From Akkermansia muciniphila (GTDB taxonomy: Bacteria > Verrucomicrobiota > Verrucomicrobiia > Limisphaerales > UBA9464), in the NCBI GenBank assembly GCA_945898055.1, contig CAMDGV010000014.1, positions 1 to 64,000 of the forward strand: 64,000 nt of DNA, read 5' to 3'. The notes under the pieces were generated by a model. That model ran no database searches. It saw nothing but the letters and a program-made list of their open reading frames with translations, and had not been told where the DNA came from. Shown in pieces: positions 34,981 to 44,229 of the stretch. Position 1 is the first letter of the stretch. Each line of letters starts with the position of its first letter. Position numbers and translations under genes: made by a program.

Positions 34981-36414
34981 ATGGCGGAACAATTTAAATT
35001 GATCACGAAGCACCTCGATGAACCGGGCTTTTCGCCCGATATCGAGTGCTATTTGCAGCACGGCGGCTATGCAGCTCTCCGCAAAGCAGTCGCCTCACCT
35101 TCTCGTGAGCTGGCAGACGGCAAAAAGCTGTCTCCGCAAGAGGTGCTCCGAGAAGACGTCAAGGCTTCTGGCCTGCGAGGTCGCGGCGGCGCTGGTTTCT
35201 CGGCGGGGCTCAAATGGAGTTTCGTTGACCGCCGAAGTGGCAAGCCAATCTATCTGATCTGTAATGCCGATGAATCAGAACCTGGCACTTTCAAGGATCG
35301 TCAAATCCTCCATCGCGATCCGCATCAGCTCATTGAGGGAATGATTCTCTCCTGTTGGGCCAATGATGTGAAATTAGCCTACATCTACATCCGTGGCGAG
35401 ATGCCTGAAGGCGCTCGTTTGCTGAATGTCGCCCTCAAGGAGGCACGGTCCAAAGGGTTCCTCGGGAAGAATATTTTAGGAACTGGCTACGATCTAGAAA
35501 TTCACGTTCATCGTGGCGCTGGTGCCTATATTTGTGGCGAGGAAACTGGGCTCATCGAGTCGCTTGAAGGGAAACGAGCTTATCCGCGGATTAAGCCTCC
35601 GTACTTCCCCGCGATCCTCGGTCTCTATATGTGCCCGACGATCGTGAACAACGTGGAGACCCTGTGTCACGTTACCCACATTGTGAATATGGGTGCGGCC
35701 GAATATGCCAAGCTGGGTACCCCAAACAATACCGGCACTCGGATCGTCAGCCTAAGCGGGGATATTAACCGACCGGGTTATTACGAAATTGAAGTTGGGA
35801 AAGTTACCTTGGGTCAACTGATCCACGACTCTAATTTTGGGGGTGGTCTCAAGCCGGGTCGATCCTTGAAAGCCATTATTCCTGGGGGATCGTCCTCCAA
35901 GGTTCTTAAAGCTGGGGAAGTCTTTAAACTAAACCGCAAAGGGCCGGATGGACAGATGTCTAAGATCGATGTTCCCATGTTAGATTTGCCCTATGACTTT
36001 GATTCATTGCAGCAAGCAGGCACGATGTCGGGATCAAGTGCGGTCATTGTTTTAGATGATTCCCGAAGCATGGTAAAAACGTTGGGGAACCTTTCGGAGT
36101 TTTACGCTCATGAAAGTTGCGGTCAATGCACCCCGTGTCGTGAAGGTGCTTTATGGCTAGCCAAAGCGACCCATCGATTGACCCATGGGGAAGGGCGTAA
36201 AGAAGATACCGCCTACCTCGCCCACATTGCCCAGAATATCCAAGGCCGCACAATTTGCGCCTTCGGTGAAGCTGCAGCGTGGCCGGTGCTGAGCTTTGTG
36301 AAGAAGTTCAAAGACGAGTTTGATGCTCAGGGTGCTGCGGATGAAGCCGCCCGCGCCAAAGGTGCCCAGCCCACCCACCGACCCTCGCCGGTCGGCACTC
36401 TCAACCCTCACTGA
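34981..36414 (+). CDS. nuoF: NADH-quinone oxidoreductase subunit F
   Basis: The 477-aa subunit starts at the ATG at 34981; the frame extends 26 codons upstream into the tRNA region, which is not coding. It has the FMN-binding GRGGAGF (67-73), the NADH-site motif GAGAYICGEE (about 180-189) and the N3 cluster ligands in ESCGQCTPCREG (cysteines 380, 383, 386) with the fourth in TICAFGEA. It accepts hydride from NADH. The first gene after the tRNA-Gln interruption, it begins without a clear Shine-Dalgarno sequence. The C-terminal 30 residues are an alanine-rich polar tail. Confidence 0.95.
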   Translation: MAEQFKLITKHLDEPGFSPDIECYLQHGGYAALRKAVASPSRELADGKKLSPQEVLREDVKASGLRGRGGAGFSAGLKWSFVDRRSGKPIYLICNADESEPGTFKDRQILHRDPHQLIEGMILSCWANDVKLAYIYIRGEMPEGARLLNVALKEARSKGFLGKNILGTGYDLEIHVHRGAGAYICGEETGLIESLEGKRAYPRIKPPYFPAILGLYMCPTIVNNVETLCHVTHIVNMGAAEYAKLGTPNNTGTRIVSLSGDINRPGYYEIEVGKVTLGQLIHDSNFGGGLKPGRSLKAIIPGGSSSKVLKAGEVFKLNRKGPDGQMSKIDVPMLDLPYDFDSLQQAGTMSGSSAVIVLDDSRSMVKTLGNLSEFYAHESCGQCTPCREGALWLAKATHRLTHGEGRKEDTAYLAHIAQNIQGRTICAFGEAAAWPVLSFVKKFKDEFDAQGAADEAARAKGAQPTHRPSPVGTLNPH

Positions 36415-36422
36415 ATTTAGCG

Positions 36423-38144
36423 ATGTCAGCCCCTGCCATTCCAGCCCCGGCTCCCGCCGCTCCTGCTCCACCTCCGGTTGAGACACTGACCGTCAAGGTC
36501 AATGGAAAAACCCTGCAAGTCCCCAAGACTCATCCAGACTGGCAAGGAAGACCGCAACCGACGACGATGCTTCAAGCTGCCCGTTGTGGAGGGGTGGATA
36601 TTCCGCATTACTGTTATCACGACAAGTTGCCCATCGCCGGCAATTGCCGAATGTGCCTTGTGGAATTCGGTACGCCCATGATGGATCCGGCAACCCGCAA
36701 GCCGATTTTGAACGAAGATGGGACGCCGAAGATTGCTAAGTCGGTCTTACCCTATGAGCCAGGGACCCCTCGCGGCGCGATTTCTTGTGCGACCCCGATT
36801 TCGCCGGGCATGGAGATTTATGCAGATTCACCGGCCACCAAGCAGATGCGTGAATCGGTGCTGGAATCGCTCCTGATCAATCATCCTCTCGATTGCACCA
36901 TCTGCGATCAAGCAGGCGAGTGTAAGCTCCAAGAGTACTCGGTCGATCACGGGCAAGCCGGAAGTCACTTTGTCGAAGCTAAGGTCCATAAACCGAAGGC
37001 CGTCGATCTCGGGCCACGCATCGTTCTAGATGACGAACGCTGCATTCTCTGTACTCGTTGCATTCGATTTACCAAAGACATCGCCGGTGATGATGCTTTG
37101 GGCATCGTTAATCGGGGCTCCTACAATACCATCAGCGCCTTTCAAACAGGAAAATTTGATAATAATTATACCCTCAATACCGTCGATCTTTGCCCAGTAG
37201 GCGCGCTGACTTCGAAAGATTTTCGTTTCAAAATGAGGGTCTGGTTCCTCAAAGAAACCAAGAGCCTGTGCACCGGGTGCGGTACCGGTTGTAATATCAC
37301 CATCGGGTCTCGTGAGGGTACAATTCATCGCTTTGAACCCCGCGATAACGATGCGGTCAATGGTCCGTGGATGTGCGATACAGGCCGTTTGAATTACAAG
37401 TGGATCGGACGTCCAGACCGTTTGACTGAAGTCCGGGTTAACGGTCAGAAAGTTACTTGGGCAACCGCTATCAAAGATATCGGGTCGCGATTGACCCGAG
37501 CGAGTTCGGGTAGTGTGGCCTTGATTGCGAGTGCGCGTCAGACCACGGAAGAACTTTTCCTTTTAAAAAGCTTAGCGACGCGCTTGGGAGCCGTCACTGA
37601 TTCTGTTCCACGCGAGGGTGAGGCCGATCATTTGCTGGTCAATGCCGACCGTAATCCGAACACCAACGGCACTCGGTTAACTGGGATCGCCTTTACCGAG
37701 GCAGGGATGCAACTCCCGCTGATTGCTGCCGGTATTGAGGCTGGCACAATCCGCACGCTGATTGTCTTCGGTGAAGATGTAACCAAACACGGGATTGCCC
37801 CCGAATTGCTGGCTAAACTGGAGATGCTCGTGGTTAGCGATATCCTCCCCAACGCCACTACCGCACTAGCGACACACCTCCTGCCGGGAGCCTCGCATGC
37901 TGAGAAACGTGGAACCTTTATTTCAGTGAAAGGTCGACTTCAAAAATTGACCAAAGCCATTGAATCACCGGGTGACGCCCGGGCAGAATGGGAATTTCTC
38001 CACGAACTTGTCCACGATGTCACCGGACGGAATGGCTTCACCAGCATTGAAGGGTTGTTCAACCTCATGGCCCGCGAGACTCCTGCATTTGCTGGACTCG
38101 AATGGGCAAACATCGGCGATAAAGGCGTCGATGTGAAGATCTAG
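36423..38144 (+). CDS. nuoG: NADH-quinone oxidoreductase subunit G
   Basis: This 573-aa subunit opens with a proline/alanine-rich stretch, then the [2Fe-2S] domain (HYCYHDKLPIAGNCRMCLVE), the CxxCxxC clusters in CTICDQAGEC and CILCTRCIRF, and CPVGALTSKDFRF. The extra N7-type set CTGCGTGC plus a later WMC (27 residues on) is retained, as in E. coli and Thermus. The molybdopterin-like C-terminal domain is short compared with the 800-900 residues of E. coli NuoG. It passes electrons from NuoF toward NuoI. It starts 8 bp after nuoF. Confidence 0.94.
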   Translation: MSAPAIPAPAPAAPAPPPVETLTVKVNGKTLQVPKTHPDWQGRPQPTTMLQAARCGGVDIPHYCYHDKLPIAGNCRMCLVEFGTPMMDPATRKPILNEDGTPKIAKSVLPYEPGTPRGAISCATPISPGMEIYADSPATKQMRESVLESLLINHPLDCTICDQAGECKLQEYSVDHGQAGSHFVEAKVHKPKAVDLGPRIVLDDERCILCTRCIRFTKDIAGDDALGIVNRGSYNTISAFQTGKFDNNYTLNTVDLCPVGALTSKDFRFKMRVWFLKETKSLCTGCGTGCNITIGSREGTIHRFEPRDNDAVNGPWMCDTGRLNYKWIGRPDRLTEVRVNGQKVTWATAIKDIGSRLTRASSGSVALIASARQTTEELFLLKSLATRLGAVTDSVPREGEADHLLVNADRNPNTNGTRLTGIAFTEAGMQLPLIAAGIEAGTIRTLIVFGEDVTKHGIAPELLAKLEMLVVSDILPNATTALATHLLPGASHAEKRGTFISVKGRLQKLTKAIESPGDARAEWEFLHELVHDVTGRNGFTSIEGLFNLMARETPAFAGLEWANIGDKGVDVKI

Positions 38145-38150
38145 GCCACC

Positions 38151-39242
38151 ATGGAATTCCTCCAGTATCTCAGTCCAGCAACGCAGTTTGTCCTCTTTAG
38201 TGCTCTGAAAATCTTTGCGGTTTTCGGGGTGGTGATGACCGCAGTCGCGTATGCCGTTCTTGTGGAGCGGAAAGTCTCAGCGTGGATTCAGAACCGAGTC
38301 GGGCCGAATCGGACCGCCCCATTCTTCATCAATTATCTCCCCGTCATTGGTCCATTCCTAGTTCGTCTCGGTATCTTTCAACCGATGGCGGATGGTTTGA
38401 AGTTCCTGCTAAAAGAGGATTTCACCCCTAACTACGTCCGGAAGGTCTATTTTTGGATTGCCCCAGCGATTACGGTGATTCCTGCACTGATGACCGTCGC
38501 GGTGATTCCTTTTGGATCGACGCTGGGCACAGAAAAGATGGTCATCGCCGATTTAAACGTCGGGATTCTCTACACTTTCGGCATCGTTTCACTCGGGGTT
38601 TACGGCATCGTATTGGCTGGGTACGGATCAAATTCTAAGTACCCTTTTCTTGGCAGTATCCGATCAAGTGCCCAGATGATCTCCTACGAAATCGCCATGG
38701 GAATGAGTGTTATTCCGATCTTCCTTCTGGCTGGCAGCTTGAATTTGGGCGACATCATTCGTTATCAAGCGGAGCACGGTTGGATGATTCTTAAGCAACC
38801 AGTGGCTTTCGTCATTTTCCTGATCGCCGCTTTTGCTGAGACCAATCGACTCCCTTTTGATCTACCAGAATCGGAGAGTGAGTTGGTCGGCGGTTACCAT
38901 ACTGAGTACAGTTCGATGAAATTCGCGCTCTTTTTTCTGGGTGAATATGCCAACATGATTGCCTCTTCAGCGATGATGGTCACCTTGTTTTGCGGCGGTT
39001 GGACGCTGCCATTTGTGACTGCATTGAGCACTCCATCTTCTTCGATTCTCATTGGATTGCTTCATATTGGAGTGTTTTTTGCGAAGATGGCGCTCTTTAT
39101 GATTCTGTTCATTTGGGTTCGGTGGATGTTACCGCGATTCCGCTACGATCAACTTATGGACATTGGTTGGCGCCGTTTCATTCCAGCTGCGCTGATCAAT
39201 ATCGTTGTGACCGCCCTAGTGGTGGCCTTCTTGCACGACTAA
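38151..39242 (+). CDS. nuoH: NADH-quinone oxidoreductase subunit H
   Basis: This 363-aa membrane subunit has about eight helices. Diagnostic motifs are YAVLVERKVSAWIQNRVGPNR in the first loop, FQPMADGLKFLLKED, the acidic quinone-channel loop AETNRLPFDLPESESELVGG, and YSSMKFALFFLGEYANM. It links the quinone site to the proton-pumping arm. Codons follow directly on nuoG with a 6-bp gap; the start context is GGCCACCATGG, again without Shine-Dalgarno pairing. Confidence 0.95.
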   Translation: MEFLQYLSPATQFVLFSALKIFAVFGVVMTAVAYAVLVERKVSAWIQNRVGPNRTAPFFINYLPVIGPFLVRLGIFQPMADGLKFLLKEDFTPNYVRKVYFWIAPAITVIPALMTVAVIPFGSTLGTEKMVIADLNVGILYTFGIVSLGVYGIVLAGYGSNSKYPFLGSIRSSAQMISYEIAMGMSVIPIFLLAGSLNLGDIIRYQAEHGWMILKQPVAFVIFLIAAFAETNRLPFDLPESESELVGGYHTEYSSMKFALFFLGEYANMIASSAMMVTLFCGGWTLPFVTALSTPSSSILIGLLHIGVFFAKMALFMILFIWVRWMLPRFRYDQLMDIGWRRFIPAALINIVVTALVVAFLHD

Positions 39243-39274
39243 ACGACATTAACCTCCTCCCTCTAAAGACAGAC

Positions 39275-39835
39275 ATGAGCACCAAAGTCGTTGCCCGCGC
39301 CCCGCTAACCTTCTACGAGCGCACCTATCTTCCCACCATCCTCAGTGGACTAAAAGTCACGGCCAAGCACTTTGCCGATACCGTTTTTCGAGGTAAGGCG
39401 GTGACCATGGAATATCCCGAAGAGCGGTGGGTTGTGCCTGAGGGATACCGAGGGGCGCCGTACCTGGTGAAGGATCAGGAGGGGGCGACCAAATGTGTTA
39501 GTTGCCAATTGTGCGAATTTGTTTGTCCACCAAAGGCTATTCGTATCACACCGCCCGGTGCCGATGGCGCACCGGCTGACCGAACCAACGCCGAAAAAAT
39601 GCCGAAGGAGTTCGAGATTAACATGCTCCGCTGTATTTTTTGCGGCATGTGTCAGGAGGTTTGCCCTGAGGAAGCCATTTTCTTGCAAAAAGATTATTCC
39701 CTGATCGGTGAGACCCGTGCGGAGATGATTTTTGATAAGGCGAAGTTGCTGAAACTCGGTGGCACTCACGGCGGAGTACAGAAGTGGAAACACAAACTTG
39801 AGGAGGCCAAGGCTCAGGAGGTTTTCCCAGTTTAA
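39275..39835 (+). CDS. nuoI: NADH-quinone oxidoreductase subunit I
   Basis: The 186-aa subunit starts at the ATG at 39275; the frame is open far upstream but only over nuoH. It carries two [4Fe-4S] ferredoxin motifs, CVSCQLCEFVCP and CIFCGMCQEVCP (clusters N6a and N6b), which pass electrons to NuoB. The amino-terminal amphipathic stretch TFYERTYLPTILSGL would contact the membrane arm. A lysine-rich C-terminal tail of about 35 residues follows the second cluster. Confidence 0.94.
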   Translation: MSTKVVARAPLTFYERTYLPTILSGLKVTAKHFADTVFRGKAVTMEYPEERWVVPEGYRGAPYLVKDQEGATKCVSCQLCEFVCPPKAIRITPPGADGAPADRTNAEKMPKEFEINMLRCIFCGMCQEVCPEEAIFLQKDYSLIGETRAEMIFDKAKLLKLGGTHGGVQKWKHKLEEAKAQEVFPV

Positions 39836-39865
39836 GTCGAGGCCCACCGAAACCCAGTCAACTCC

Positions 39866-40381
39866 ATGCCCCAGTTCACCGACATTCTCTTCTTTGGCCT
39901 CGCCGGCCTCGTCTTACTCTTTGGCTTGCTGACGGTCGCCAATCCGTTCAGTCGCAACCCAGTGACGAGCGCGATGTTTCTAGTGCTCACCATTGTCTCG
40001 TTGGCGGGTCTTTACGTGCTGCTGCATGCCTTCTTCTTGGCTGCGATCCAAGTCTTAGTGTACGCCGGCGCGGTGATGGTTCTTTTCCTGTTTGTCATCA
40101 TGCTTCTTGATTTGAAGGAGGAAGAGCATCGCCGTTTGAAGTCAGGTATTTTAGCAGTGGGATCACTGGCCGTTGTCGCCTTTGTTGGTATCCTTTTAAC
40201 AACCTTGCTGAAGGCTAAACCCACCGCTTCGGCGGTAGCCGGCCGGTTAGTGGAGGGCGATACCGTCAAACTCGGAACGCTTCTTTTTGAAAACTGGTTG
40301 CTTCCCTTTGAAATTCTCTCGGTCCTCCTCTTAGTGGCCATGGTAGGGGTCATTCTCCTGACCAAAAAGGATCTAAAATGA
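39866..40381 (+). CDS. nuoJ: NADH-quinone oxidoreductase subunit J
   Basis: The 171-aa protein has five hydrophobic helices, with the conserved third-helix segment [24 protein letters not shown], where the pi-bulge and flexible helix of NuoJ are found, and a final helix [20 protein letters not shown]. Between helices 4 and 5 is a polar periplasmic loop. It belongs to the membrane arm next to NuoA, NuoH and NuoK. It starts 30 bp after nuoI. Confidence 0.92.
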   Translation: MPQFTDILFFGLAGLVLLFGLLTVANPFSRNPVTSAMFLVLTIVSLAGLYVLLHAFFLAAIQVLVYAGAVMVLFLFVIMLLDLKEEEHRRLKSGILAVGSLAVVAFVGILLTTLLKAKPTASAVAGRLVEGDTVKLGTLLFENWLLPFEILSVLLLVAMVGVILLTKKDLK

Positions 40382-40409
40382 TCGTATCCCGAAGAACCCT
40401 AACCCCACC

Positions 40410-40715
40410 ATGAACGTCGGCCTTCAACATTATCTCATCGTTAGCGGACTTCTTTTCAGCATCGGGCTGCTAGGCGTGGTTATCCGACGTAATCTAATCG
40501 TGATCTTTATGAGCCTCGAACTGATGCTTAATGCCGCAAATCTTAGCCTCGTCGCTTTCTCCCGCTACAATAGTAATCTCGATGGTCAGGTGATGGTCTT
40601 TTTCACCATCACAGTGGCTGCCGCCGAGGTCGCTGTTGGTCTCGCTCTTATTGTCGCCCTCTATCGCAAGCGCCAGACGGCTCACGTCGAGGATCTCACC
40701 ACTCTCAAATTCTGA
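40410..40715 (+). CDS. nuoK: NADH-quinone oxidoreductase subunit K
   Basis: This 101-aa protein has three helices, the normal NuoK size. The two functionally important glutamates are visible: one in [20 protein letters not shown] and one in [19 protein letters not shown]. They form part of the proton channel linking the quinone module to the antiporter-like subunits. It starts 28 bp after nuoJ, preceded by AACCCCACCATG with no Shine-Dalgarno match. Confidence 0.94.
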   Translation: MNVGLQHYLIVSGLLFSIGLLGVVIRRNLIVIFMSLELMLNAANLSLVAFSRYNSNLDGQVMVFFTITVAAAEVAVGLALIVALYRKRQTAHVEDLTTLKF

Positions 40716-40723
40716 TCCACCGA

Positions 40724-42673
40724 ATGGAACACGCCGCCGTACTGCATGCCGTTGAATCCGGCTCAAAAATCCAAGATCTGGCTTGGATGATTCTTGTCGC
40801 ACCCTTGGTGATGGCTGTGGGAACAACACTGTTTGTTCCGCGAGACCGGACCCTCGCTGCTGTTTTTAATATCGGAGGGGTCATTCTTTCTTTCTGTCTT
40901 AGCTTTGTTCTTTTCTGTGTCTTCGGTGGCGGTTCGGCTCAGTGCACGCCGTTTGAATGGCTACCCATTGCGGGGCTCGACGTTCATATCGGATTACATA
41001 TCGATCCGCTCGCATCCCTAATGCTCTTGGTAGTCACTGGTGTGGCCTCTTTGGTGATGATTTATTCCATCGGTTACATGCACGATGATCGGTCTTACCC
41101 ACGGTTCTTTGCCAGTCTGAGCCTGTTTGTTTTTTCGATGCTGGGAATTGTGCTCGCTGACAATTTTGTAATGCTTTTTATCTTCTGGGAATTAGTCGGC
41201 ATTTCTTCCTATTTACTCATTGGATTTTGGTACGACCGCCCAGCTGCTGCCGATGCCTCCAAAAAAGCTTTCCTCACCAATCGCATTGGGGATTTCGGGT
41301 TTATGCTCGGGATTCTTATGGTCTGGTCGGCTCTCGGCACCGTCGACTTTGCTGTCGCTAAAGCCAAATTGGCAGAGAATCCCGCGTTACTCGGGTCCAT
41401 GGCTGGAATTGCTGGATTGCTGATTTTCATGGGTGCGATGGGTAAAAGTGCCCAGTTCCCCCTGCATGTCTGGTTGCCAGACGCCATGGAGGGCCCTACC
41501 CCTGTTTCGGCTTTGATTCATGCGGCGACGATGGTGGCTGCGGGTATCTACATGTTGTGCCGAGTTTTTTTCCTCTACACCGCAGCCCCAGGTTGGCCAG
41601 GTCCGTTGTCGATGCTGGGTGACCTTTCTGCGGCAACCCTTATTTCGCTGGTCGGTGCCGTCACCGCTCTTCTGGCTGCTCTCATCGCGGTTCAACAGAA
41701 TGATATTAAGCGGATTCTCGCTTTTTCGACTCTATCGCAACTGGGCCTAATGGTGATGGCGGTTGGACTGGGTGCCAAAGCGGCAAATCCGTCTGCAGCG
41801 ATGTTTCATCTCGTCACTCATGCCTTTTTCAAGGCGATGTTGTTCTTAGGAGCTGGGTCGGTGATTCACGCCTGCCATCATGAACAAGACATCTGGAAAA
41901 TGGGCGGCCTCAAGGCCAAGATGCCTATCACTTTTTGGACCTTCTTAATTGGGACAGCCGCCCTCGCGGGTCTGCCTCCGTTTAGTGGCTTTTATTCTAA
42001 AGACGAAATTTTCGCCCTCGCCCTCGAGACGAATCCCATTCTCTTTGGTGTCGGTGTCCTTGTCTCAGTTTTAACTACCTTTTACATGAGTCGCCTCGTC
42101 CTGGTGGCTTTTTTTGGCGCAGCTCGTAGTGAGTCTGCCGATCATGCCCACGAGTCACCAGGCAGCATGAAATGGCCTCTGGTAGTTTTGGCTATCCCTA
42201 GCCTGATGGTGGCTTGGTTACCTTTAGGCCCCTTTTTGTCTGAATCATTTGATCCGGCTCATCCGGTCCATTTAGGAGACATATTTTTTGGCCCATTCAA
42301 TCATAATCCTATCGCTGCTTTCTTTGGCTTCGGGGCGGCTCTTTTCGGGTTTTCACTCGCTTACTCTTTGTACTGGAAGGCAGCTAAAGATCCTTTGCCA
42401 ACCCAATTAGGGTTACTCTCCAAAGTGATGCGTAACCGATTTTACTTTGATGAGATTTACGAGACGATTTTTATCTCGTTGCACAACCTGTTTTCACATA
42501 TCGCTGATTGGATCGATCGCTGGGTAATTTCTGGACTTATGGTCCGCGGGGTGTCCGGCTTGGTTAACCTCTCTGGACGTGCTCTCCGCTTGGTTCAAAC
42601 CGGTAATATCCAATCCTACACCTTCTTCTTTACCGTGGGGGTGCTCCTCGTTGTCCTCCTAGCCCGCAAGTAA
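40724..42673 (+). CDS. nuoL: NADH-quinone oxidoreductase subunit L
   Basis: The 649-aa distal antiporter-like subunit has about 16 helices. The TM5 glutamate is present in FIFWELVGISSYLLIGFWY (E156) and the TM7 lysine in MGAMGKSAQFPLHVWLPDAM (K241), so its proton channel looks complete. The long C-terminal lateral helix region is represented by residues about 560-649 (FYFDEIYETIFISLHNLFSH). It begins 8 bp after nuoK and ends 2 bp before nuoM. Confidence 0.95.
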   Translation: MEHAAVLHAVESGSKIQDLAWMILVAPLVMAVGTTLFVPRDRTLAAVFNIGGVILSFCLSFVLFCVFGGGSAQCTPFEWLPIAGLDVHIGLHIDPLASLMLLVVTGVASLVMIYSIGYMHDDRSYPRFFASLSLFVFSMLGIVLADNFVMLFIFWELVGISSYLLIGFWYDRPAAADASKKAFLTNRIGDFGFMLGILMVWSALGTVDFAVAKAKLAENPALLGSMAGIAGLLIFMGAMGKSAQFPLHVWLPDAMEGPTPVSALIHAATMVAAGIYMLCRVFFLYTAAPGWPGPLSMLGDLSAATLISLVGAVTALLAALIAVQQNDIKRILAFSTLSQLGLMVMAVGLGAKAANPSAAMFHLVTHAFFKAMLFLGAGSVIHACHHEQDIWKMGGLKAKMPITFWTFLIGTAALAGLPPFSGFYSKDEIFALALETNPILFGVGVLVSVLTTFYMSRLVLVAFFGAARSESADHAHESPGSMKWPLVVLAIPSLMVAWLPLGPFLSESFDPAHPVHLGDIFFGPFNHNPIAAFFGFGAALFGFSLAYSLYWKAAKDPLPTQLGLLSKVMRNRFYFDEIYETIFISLHNLFSHIADWIDRWVISGLMVRGVSGLVNLSGRALRLVQTGNIQSYTFFFTVGVLLVVLLARK

Positions 42674-42675
42674 TT

Positions 42676-44199
42676 ATGGACTCGCTTTCTTTTGTCATTT
42701 TACTGCCCCTTCTTTCCGCCCTCTTGATCCTGCTGGTACCAGGGAACTACCGCGTCATTGTTCGGGCCATTGCGGTGCTAGGTTCAGGCCTGACGGCTTG
42801 GATCGCCGCCTCTCTTTTCTTCCGCTTTCAACCCGGCCACGAAGGGTTTCAATTTGAATCAATCCTGCCTTGGATTTCGGTTGGTAAATTATCCCTCGCT
42901 TATCATGTCGGCGCAGACGGTCTGAATATCGGACTAATTCTCGTCACTGGATTAGTTGGGTTCGCCTCGGTTTTGGTTTCGTGGAATATCGACCGTAACC
43001 CAAAACTGTTTTATATCCTTTTACTTCTGATGATCGGTGGAGCACTGGGGGCCTTCGCGTCACTCGACCTTTTGTTCTTCTACTTTTTTAACGAGTTAGC
43101 TTTGGTTCCCACCTTTATTCTCATCGGTGTCTGGGGCCGTGGTGAAAACAAAACCGTTGCTGCCTTTAAAATCTCTCTGTACCTCACCCTCGGCGCCTTG
43201 ATTGCCCTCGCTGGATTGTTGTTACTCCATGTCTCTACCGGGGCTCAGACTTTTGATGTCATCGCCTTAAAGACCCTGCTGGCTGGCAAACCTCTTTCGG
43301 TCACCCTGCAAAATTGGATCTTCCCCCTCCTCCTCTTTGGATTTGGAACGTTGGTTGGACTCTTTCCCTTTCATTCTTGGGCTGCGGAAGGGTACGCCGC
43401 CGCACCCACTGCCGCGGCAATGATGCATTCTGGCATTTTAAAGAAAGCAGGGCTGTATGCCCTTCTCCGAGTGGCTCTTCCATTTTTGCCGGACGGTGCT
43501 GCCCACTGGTTGCCGGTGTTGGCTTGGTTGTGCTTAGGGAACTTATTGCACTGCGGTTGGGTGGCGCTATGCCAAAAAGATCTGAATTTACTCATCGGCA
43601 ATTCCAGCTTGGCTCATATGGGTTTTGCTTTCCTCGGGATCGCCAGTCTCTCGGTGATCGGAATTACCGGGACGGTCATTGTCATGGTCGCCCATGCTCT
43701 CTTGGCTCCACTCTGCTTTGCTCTCAGTGGCTATCTGGAATCTCAGTCGGGTACCGTCGACCTGACCCGTTTAGGTGGGTTGCTCCGGCGGATGCCGGTC
43801 TTTGGGACTTTGATGGTCATGGGCTTTATGGCCGGTTGTGGATTACCGGGCTTCGCTAATTTTGCGGGTGAAGCCACTGTCCTTTTTGGGTCGTGGAAAT
43901 CACTACCTTGGATCGTGGTTGCCGCGTCGTGGAGCGGGCTCATTTTGGGAGCAGTTTACATGCTGCGGGCCTTGCGCTCGATTTTGTACGGTGAAGAACG
44001 CAAGGAGTTAACCGCCGTGATTGATTTGGGTTGGTGGCGACGGTTGCCATTTGCCCTCTTGATCGCAGCGCTGCTGCTCTTTGGTCTTGCGCCGAGTCTC
44101 TTGAGCCGCCGAATCGAACCGGTGGCAAAGGAAATAGTCAAAGCGGCTACAAATCGGTCTACTCCAAGTCGGGTGGCAGCCGTTGTTGTGACACCGTAA
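42676..44199 (+). CDS. nuoM: NADH-quinone oxidoreductase subunit M, atypical TM7
   Basis: This 507-aa subunit has about 14 helices and the TM5 glutamate (E140 in FFYFFNELALVPTFILIG). In the TM7 region, canonical NuoM reads AVKxPxxPLHxWLPDAH; here the aligned sequence is FGTLVGLFPFHSWAAEG, so the essential lysine is replaced by Leu226 and the LPDAH loop is lost. The TM8 lysines survive in SGILKKAGLYALLR (256-257). Either this antiporter unit uses another residue or it does not pump. The rest of the family pattern (AAAPTAAAMMHSG, GNSSLAHMGFAFLG) fits NuoM. It lies between nuoL and nuoN as expected. Confidence 0.88.
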   Translation: MDSLSFVILLPLLSALLILLVPGNYRVIVRAIAVLGSGLTAWIAASLFFRFQPGHEGFQFESILPWISVGKLSLAYHVGADGLNIGLILVTGLVGFASVLVSWNIDRNPKLFYILLLLMIGGALGAFASLDLLFFYFFNELALVPTFILIGVWGRGENKTVAAFKISLYLTLGALIALAGLLLLHVSTGAQTFDVIALKTLLAGKPLSVTLQNWIFPLLLFGFGTLVGLFPFHSWAAEGYAAAPTAAAMMHSGILKKAGLYALLRVALPFLPDGAAHWLPVLAWLCLGNLLHCGWVALCQKDLNLLIGNSSLAHMGFAFLGIASLSVIGITGTVIVMVAHALLAPLCFALSGYLESQSGTVDLTRLGGLLRRMPVFGTLMVMGFMAGCGLPGFANFAGEATVLFGSWKSLPWIVVAASWSGLILGAVYMLRALRSILYGEERKELTAVIDLGWWRRLPFALLIAALLLFGLAPSLLSRRIEPVAKEIVKAATNRSTPSRVAAVVVTP

Positions 44200-44229
44200 A
44201 AAATTCGGTGTGGGTATTTATTTTTTGAG

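Noticed and set aside
38990-39274. 95-codon N-terminal extension of nuoI
   Set aside because: It lies in another frame over the end of nuoH; NuoI homologues begin at about the ATG at 39275.
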